DNA from: CAVQBP01 sp964448105
GTDB taxonomy: Bacteria; Bacteroidota; Ignavibacteria; Ignavibacteriales; Ignavibacteriaceae
Direction: 5' to 3'
Assembly (NCBI GenBank): GCA_964448105.1
Contig: CAYUVK010000100.1
Span: 1-19,230 of the forward strand
DNA: 19,230 nt
A program made the position numbers and the translations under genes. Positions 14,703 through 19,230 of the stretch are shown here, piece by piece. The notes beneath the pieces were generated by a model that did no database searches, was not told where the DNA came from, and worked only from the letters and a program-made list of their open reading frames with translations. Within the stretch, counting starts at the first letter, position 1, and each line of letters begins with the position of its first letter.

Positions 14703-15350
14703 TTATAATTCTTTTTGCACTTTTATTGTTTTATCTTCCGGGAAATTAGTACCAATAATATCATCCCACAATGGAGAACTAACACCAAATCCTTTTAACG
14801 GATCTTTATAATGATGCTTCATATGATGATTTTTAATAAACAGCCAAAATTTGTTATGCATATTATAATGATGGATAGCATAGTGTGTCATATCATAAAA
14901 TATATATCCAATAATAAATCCGACAAAAAAAGGAGCAACTAAAATTTGTCCTAAAATTAATTTGAATAAAAAATAAAATAGAACTGCAAGAGGAACACTT
15001 ACAGAAGGTGGCATAACCAATCTTTTTGAATCATTAGGATAATCATGATGGACACCATGAAAAATAAAATGCATTTTTTTACCCAACTCGCCCTTTGGCA
15101 CAAAATGGAAAATAAACCTGTGTAACGTATATTCTGTAAAAGTCCAAACAAAAACACCTAGGATGAAAAGAGAAAAAATCGTTATAAACGAAAGCGAATA
15201 AACTCCAATTGAAAGATAAAGGAAATAAGCAACAACAGGTAAATAAATAAATAATGGAACAGAAAAATGAACTTTAGAAAAAGCTTCAAAAAAATCATTC
15301 TCAAACATTCTAACTGTTTCATCTTTATTAGATACAAATTGTTTTGGCAT
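14703..15350 (-). CDS. Fatty acid hydroxylase family membrane enzyme (FA2H/Scs7-like)
   Basis: A 215-aa integral membrane di-iron protein with about four hydrophobic helices (roughly residues 30-50, 52-72, 117-137 and 139-155). The histidine clusters expected of the fatty-acid-hydroxylase/sterol-desaturase superfamily are all present: His77 and His82 (EYTLHRFIFH), His94/98/101/102 (MHFIFHGVHH), His156/160/161 (THYAIHH), and His175/176/179/180 (NHHMKHH). The tail SSPLWDDIIGT matches the end of fatty acid 2-hydroxylases, which add an alpha-hydroxyl to the acyl chain of sphingolipids. AAAGGA lies 8 nt before the ATG. It follows the epimerase gene on the same strand after 120 bp. The exact substrate (a sphingolipid-type or other lipid) cannot be decided from sequence; carotenoid hydroxylases are more distant. 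Confidence 0.88.
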   Translation of the reverse strand: MPKQFVSNKDETVRMFENDFFEAFSKVHFSVPLFIYLPVVAYFLYLSIGVYSLSFITIFSLFILGVFVWTFTEYTLHRFIFHFVPKGELGKKMHFIFHGVHHDYPNDSKRLVMPPSVSVPLAVLFYFLFKLILGQILVAPFFVGFIIGYIFYDMTHYAIHHYNMHNKFWLFIKNHHMKHHYKDPLKGFGVSSPLWDDIIGTNFPEDKTIKVQKEL

Positions 15351-15470
15351 ATATTAATCCTTTCAAAGTTATAAAACTAAGGTTAATTTAATAATTTTCT
15401 TTTCAATAATAAATTAAGAATTTCACAAAAATACTTTTTAGTGATTAATAAGAATAGAAATCCACAAAAT

Positions 15471-16502
15471 TTAACTATTGTATATTTTTTCTACACCAAT
15501 TCCCGGGGATGCAGCTGGAAATATTTTCCCATTTATTACTCCTGCTCCTTTAAAAATATCGTTTTTTATAAGGAGTGCGCCCTCAAGATCAACCCAATCC
15601 GCTAAAGGTGAAAGATGTGACGCTGCCGATATTCCGCAGGAAGTTTCTGTCATACATCCAAGCATTATTTTTAAATTTAATTCTTTCGCAAGATTGATCA
15701 TTTTATAAGCTTCGTGCATTCCAGTACATTTCATCAGCTTAATATTAATTCCGGAAAAAGCATCTTTAATTTTTATTATATCTGAAAATCTTTGAACTGA
15801 TTCGTCAGCAATTATGGGCAGCGGACTTTTTTCAGTTAACCAGGCCGTATCATCGATTTGTCCTTTTGGTAATGGCTGCTCTACTAGAAGGACTTTTTTC
15901 CCCTTTAACCAGTTAATCATTTCCAAGGCAAGTTCTTTATCTTTCCATCCCTGGTTTATATCAACAATTAAAGGAACATCCGTTATTTCCCGTATAGTTT
16001 GAATAATATCCTTGTCATTATCTCTTCCCAACTTTACTTTTAGAATTTTAAAATCCCCGGCTTCTTTAACTTTTTTTTCAATCATACTTTTATCATCAAT
16101 TCCAATTGTAAAAGATGTATATGGAATATTTTTTAAATCAATCCCCCAGATCTTATACCATGGTTGGTTTAATATTTTACCAACAATATCATGCATGGCA
16201 ATATCTATTGATGCTTTGGCAGCCGTATTTCCATTTTCTATTAAATCAATATCTTTTAAAATATTTTCGAGGTTAAAAACATCATCATATTTGCTTAAAT
16301 CAACCTTAGATAAAAAATTAATTATTGACTCTTGTGTTTCACCAAGGTAAACAGGCATAGATGCTTCGCCATAACCAATTAACCCATCATATTCGATCTC
16401 TGTAAGAATTATCGGAGTTGTGGTTCTGCTAAAAACCGAAACTGTAAATGTATGTTTTAATTCCAAAGTAAAAGGTTTAAAACTTAATTTTAGTTTAGGC
16501 AT
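15471..16502 (-). CDS. Dipeptide epimerase (L-Ala-D/L-Glu epimerase-like, enolase superfamily)
   Basis: A 343-aa cytoplasmic enzyme with an N-terminal capping domain and a TIM-barrel domain. The acid/base lysines are Lys155 and Lys157 (KVK) and Lys258 (KLMK). The magnesium ligands are Asp181 (VDIN), Glu208 (VEQP) and Asp233 (ADES). CMTETSCG at 283-290 is characteristic of dipeptide epimerases, as opposed to muconate cycloisomerases or o-succinylbenzoate synthases. The normally Asp-x-Asp motif that holds the dipeptide amino group reads Asp305-Leu-Glu307 here. The usual role is epimerising L-Ala-D-Glu from peptidoglycan turnover for reuse. No murein peptide transporter or peptidase is nearby, so the substrate is inferred only. 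The hydroxylase gene follows 120 bp downstream. Confidence 0.88.
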   Translation of the reverse strand: MPKLKLSFKPFTLELKHTFTVSVFSRTTTPIILTEIEYDGLIGYGEASMPVYLGETQESIINFLSKVDLSKYDDVFNLENILKDIDLIENGNTAAKASIDIAMHDIVGKILNQPWYKIWGIDLKNIPYTSFTIGIDDKSMIEKKVKEAGDFKILKVKLGRDNDKDIIQTIREITDVPLIVDINQGWKDKELALEMINWLKGKKVLLVEQPLPKGQIDDTAWLTEKSPLPIIADESVQRFSDIIKIKDAFSGINIKLMKCTGMHEAYKMINLAKELNLKIMLGCMTETSCGISAASHLSPLADWVDLEGALLIKNDIFKGAGVINGKIFPAASPGIGVEKIYNS

Positions 16503-16747
16503 ACAAATACTCTAATAGAATGGATCAAATTATACATTAATAAATTAAAAAGGATTAGAGATTCGGCTAATTTTCAGTAATTAACTTTCCTTAAACAATT
16601 CAATGGTCTTTTGCATAATCTTTTTTCTTTTATCATTTTATTATCGAAAAATTTATTTAGTGCTTCATATATTCATCTTTTTAAGTGAAAATGATATAAA
16701 GACTTGATTATACTATTCTAAAGATTTCATCATTAAATCTACTTTAT

Positions 16748-17170
16748 TTATTTGATAATGAGTTTGATTCCAATTAATGCTTTAGCAAATTCAATATCTT
16801 TTTTACTCTTATAAGTTATAGTAATCCCGCGTATTTTATTATATCTTTTCCCGTTTTTGAATTCCTCCTTTAATTTATCAGAGATGGAACTTTTGATAAT
16901 AAGATCTTCTGCTTTATCAGTAAAATAGAAAGTTGTTCTGAATGTATTTTTAATTACGGAAAGCCAGAAAATAGTTTTAGATTTTTTAGTAACTTTTAAA
17001 AGCCAGCTTTTCCCATCATTGTAATATCTCCATTGTTCGGAAAAATCGGGATAATTACAATAAATATACTCAAAAATAGATTGCCACAATACCTTGTTTT
17101 TTCCTATGTGGGAAAAAATTATTTCCTCTGTGGGAAATTGATCTTTATCTTTTAGAATTAATTCCTCCAT
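16748..17170 (-). CDS. DUF3788-like protein
   Basis: 140 residues, no signal peptide or membrane helix, rich in Trp, Tyr and Lys. The pattern of SEQWRYYNDGKSWLLKVTKK, then FWLSVIKNTFRTTFYFTDKAED, resembles DUF3788, a small cytoplasmic family of unknown biochemical function found widely in Bacteroidota and Firmicutes; the assignment rests on recalled pattern, not a search. A strong Shine-Dalgarno (GGAGGG, 7 nt before the ATG) supports the start. It is separated by 245 bp from the epimerase downstream and by 284 bp from the divergent gene upstream, so it is probably a single-gene transcript. Confidence 0.75.
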   Translation of the reverse strand: MEELILKDKDQFPTEEIIFSHIGKNKVLWQSIFEYIYCNYPDFSEQWRYYNDGKSWLLKVTKKSKTIFWLSVIKNTFRTTFYFTDKAEDLIIKSSISDKLKEEFKNGKRYNKIRGITITYKSKKDIEFAKALIGIKLIIK

Positions 17171-17454
17171 TTAGTTTCCCTCCATTAAAATATTAGGATA
17201 TGCCTTAATATTACATTTACTCCTTAAATTTGTAAAAGAATATTAAAATATTATAATAAATAATTTAGAGATTGTAAATGTTTGATAAATATCTTATTGT
17301 TTAGAATATTTTAAAAACGGAATCACTCCTTAGGTAAAAAATATTTTTATAGTATGAATAAGAAATATCATATTTCCTGCTAAAATTAATTTAAAAAATA
17401 ATAGTAAAATCCGATAATGAACTAATAAAACATTTTTTTATTATATAGGTATTT

Positions 17455-17772
17455 ATGAAGAACTTATTCCTAATCTATATTCTAATTTTATTAATAATTC
17501 CAATGAATAATATTTTGCCTGACGGGAAGGATGACTTATATACCGGTTTATTTGGCCTTAAAATATATGCTGAGGTAAGCTATATTCCTCCGGCAAGTAA
17601 ACAATTCTGTTCTCTTCATGGAACATCAACAAATAGAATTCTTATTCATGACCGAACCCTTGAAGGTTATTATGTTAACATAAATTCTTTTGACTTTGGC
17701 GGTAACCTGGCTACTACAATTTCTGGTATTATTGAATGTAAAGTTCCCTTTTACTTTGAAAATGCTTCATAA
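17455..17772 (+). CDS. Small putative exported protein, function unknown
   Basis: 105 residues starting MKNLFLIYILILLIIPMNNIL, a short basic N-terminus and a long hydrophobic core that reads as a signal peptide or membrane anchor. The mature part contains two cysteines (near 57 and 97), aromatic residues and no motif I recognise. AGG about 7 nt before the ATG is a modest ribosome-binding site. It is the only plus-strand gene in the right half, divergent from DUF3788 and convergent with the propeller gene, with a shared terminator 26 bp past its stop. The terminator and the signal-like start support a real gene, but length and lack of family leave doubt; it may also be a remnant of a longer gene. 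Confidence 0.6.
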   Translation: MKNLFLIYILILLIIPMNNILPDGKDDLYTGLFGLKIYAEVSYIPPASKQFCSLHGTSTNRILIHDRTLEGYYVNINSFDFGGNLATTISGIIECKVPFYFENAS

Positions 17773-17798
17773 GATATTTAAATCCGTTTTATAAAATA

Positions 17799-17840
17799 AA
17801 TCCCTAATCACTCAGCAAAATAACTAACTAATTAGGGATT
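17799..17840. terminator. Bidirectional terminator between convergent genes
   Basis: AATCCCTAAT (17799-17808) pairs perfectly with ATTAGGGATT (17831-17840) over 10 bp with a 22-nt loop. ATTAATTTTT follows on the plus strand, and a T-rich stretch follows on the minus strand. It lies between the stop codons of the two converging genes. Confidence 0.7.
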
Positions 17841-17867
17841 ATTAATTTTTATTAAACAAACACTCTA

Positions 17868-19160
17868 CTATTTAACCACTAACATTTTCCGGACTTGATT
17901 AAATGAACCTGCCTTGATTCTGTAGAAATATACTCCGCTGGGCAAGTCTGCTGCGTTGAATTTGATTTCATAATTTCCACCTGGTTTTTCTTCATTAACC
18001 AAAGTCGCAACTTTTCTACCAAGTATATCGTATACTTTTAGTGTTACATATGTTTGTTTTGGTATTGAGTATTTTATTGTTGTGCTTGGATTGAAGGGGT
18101 TGGGATAATTTTGACTTAAAATAAATTTATCCGGGAAATGCTCATTTTTATTTTCCAATTCTTTAACAGAAACTATTCCTCCTTCATTAAAAACAGTCAA
18201 TCCATCACCAGATCCAATCCACTTATTTCCACTTCCGTCTATAGCGACATAATAAACGTTGGTCGAAATAGGCGAATTAGAATAATTGTAAACAGTCCAG
18301 TTGATTCCGTCATATTTTACCAGTTCTCCAATATTTAAGAGGACATGAAGCCCAGTCCCAACCCATATATTTCCATTTACATCTATGGTAAGACAATTCA
18401 CATCTTGATCCGGCGGTAAATCGGAATTAGAAGTATCATAAACAGTCCAATTTACACCGTCATATTTTGTCAATCCATTCTGTGTTCCATTCCAAAAATT
18501 CCCGCTTTTATCTATAGCGATACAATAAAAATAGTTAGAAGTATCATAAACAGTCCAGTTGGCGCCGTCATATTTTGTCAGTCCATTCCACCCTGTCCCT
18601 ATCCAAATATTCCCGCTTCCTTCTACGGCAAGACAATTTACATCATTAGACGGCAAACCGGAATTGGAAGTATTATAAACAGTCCAATTGGTGCCGTCAT
18701 ATTTTACCAGTCCTGTATTTACTGTCCCTATCCATATATTCCCACTTCCATCTATGGCAAGGCAACTCAAATAATTAATTGGCAGTCCAGAATTGGAAGT
18801 ATTATAAACAGTCCAGTTTACGCCGTCATATTTTACCAATCCTTCACTCCCTATCCAAATATTCCCGCTTTTGTCTACGGCAAGGCAATTCGCCCAATTA
18901 TCAGGCATACCGGAATTGGAAGTATTATAATCAGTCCAGTTTACACCGTCATATTTTACCAATCCTACACTATTCCCTACCCATATATTCCCTTTTTTGT
19001 CTATAGCAAGGCAATCCACTCTATTATCCAGCAAACCGGAATTGGAAGTATTGTAAGTATTCCACTTTGTGCTGTCATAAACAGTGTTTTGGGCTTTGAC
19101 GCTTTGATTATTTCCGACTGTTAATAAAAGTAATAAGATGAGTAAAAATAATTTTTTCAT
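17868..19160 (-). CDS. Secreted beta-propeller protein with type IX secretion (Por) sorting domain
   Basis: 430 residues. A signal peptide (1-23, ending SVKAQ) is followed by seven tandem blades of the 'two-component regulator propeller' type. Each blade carries the consensus CLAIDKSGNIWIG … GLVKYDGVNWTVYNTSNSG. The N-terminal KWNTYNTSNSG supplies the strand that would close the seventh blade, which is the usual velcro closure. Blades five and six differ in length. The last 85 residues are a Por/T9SS type A sorting domain (SQNYPNPFNPSTTIKYSIP, then YDILGRKVATLVNEE, then LPSGVYFYRIKAG), which sends the protein through the type IX system to the cell surface or medium. A strong Shine-Dalgarno (GGGAGG) lies 6-7 nt before the ATG. 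No kinase domain follows the propeller, so this is a free secreted propeller; the ligand is unknown. Confidence 0.93.
   Translation of the reverse strand: MKKLFLLILLLLLTVGNNQSVKAQNTVYDSTKWNTYNTSNSGLLDNRVDCLAIDKKGNIWVGNSVGLVKYDGVNWTDYNTSNSGMPDNWANCLAVDKSGNIWIGSEGLVKYDGVNWTVYNTSNSGLPINYLSCLAIDGSGNIWIGTVNTGLVKYDGTNWTVYNTSNSGLPSNDVNCLAVEGSGNIWIGTGWNGLTKYDGANWTVYDTSNYFYCIAIDKSGNFWNGTQNGLTKYDGVNWTVYDTSNSDLPPDQDVNCLTIDVNGNIWVGTGLHVLLNIGELVKYDGINWTVYNYSNSPISTNVYYVAIDGSGNKWIGSGDGLTVFNEGGIVSVKELENKNEHFPDKFILSQNYPNPFNPSTTIKYSIPKQTYVTLKVYDILGRKVATLVNEEKPGGNYEIKFNAADLPSGVYFYRIKAGSFNQVRKMLVVK
18190..19064. repeat. In-frame tandem repeats encoding propeller blades
   Basis: The sequence around AACAGTCCA, followed by CCGTCATATTTT, recurs at 18291, 18441, 18549, 18678, 18807 and 18930, with a diverged seventh copy at about 19056. 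Spacings are 150, 108, 129, 129, 123 and 126 bp, all multiples of three. These are coding repeats, not a CRISPR or satellite. Confidence 0.9.
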
Positions 19161-19230
19161 TTTCCACCTCCCATAAAAATAAAAATGTTAAGCATAATCA
19201 ACTTCAAGGGTTAAAACACTTATGTACAAG

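Noticed and set aside
16012..16350. 112-aa plus-strand reading frame
   Set aside because: Antisense shadow of the well-supported dipeptide epimerase; composition typical of reverse translation.
18190..19064. Regularly spaced repeats suggestive of a CRISPR array
   Set aside because: Spacings are multiples of three, repeats are in frame, and both repeat and 'spacer' translate into propeller blades.

Overview
The window is an AT-rich bacterial chromosomal segment. The 430-aa propeller protein at the right end carries a C-terminal type IX secretion (Por) sorting domain of the form 'NYPNPFNPSTTIKYSIP … LGRKVATLVNEE … LPSGVYFYRI'. This is typical of Ignavibacteria and related members of the Bacteroidota/Chlorobi (FCB) group. 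The TonB-dependent receptor, the Bacteroidota-style ProC and the very AT-rich spacers fit that placement. The exact genus cannot be read from the sequence.

Left part (1-6030, + strand): an amino-acid biosynthesis block. A bifunctional aspartokinase-homoserine dehydrogenase (5' end outside the window) is followed by aspartate-semialdehyde dehydrogenase, homoserine kinase, threonine synthase and pyrroline-5-carboxylate reductase. With the missing kinase half, the first four provide every step from aspartate to threonine. ProC (the last step of proline synthesis) sits 11 bp behind thrC. A 133-bp AT-rich gap with a possible hairpin separates thrB from thrC, and thrC must start at TTG.

Middle-left (6100-6620): an intact tRNA-Ser(GGA), a small GIY-YIG nuclease ORF, and a second, decayed copy of the same tRNA. 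The second copy has a 30-bp, GC-rich, double-hairpin insertion placed cleanly in its D-loop. This is the most unusual piece of DNA in the window and looks like a small mobile or duplicated unit.

Right two thirds (6658-17170, all on the - strand): a TonB-dependent outer-membrane receptor; a 1074-aa soluble multi-PAS hybrid histidine kinase whose ATP-binding motifs are badly eroded while its phospho-acceptor His and receiver domain are kept; a cupin; a small single-pass membrane protein; a KaiC/RecA-like ATPase joined to a GGDEF-like domain without the GGDEF signature; a fatty-acid-hydroxylase-family membrane enzyme; a dipeptide epimerase of the enolase superfamily; and a DUF3788-type protein. 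The kinase and the ATPase lie close together and both look like signalling proteins that have lost canonical catalytic residues. A functional link is inference only.

Right end (17455-19160): a small exported protein of unknown function (+) faces a secreted seven-bladed 'two-component-regulator-type' propeller protein (-). The two share a perfect 10-bp inverted-repeat terminator. No CRISPR array, prophage, transposase, rRNA or riboswitch was recognised.
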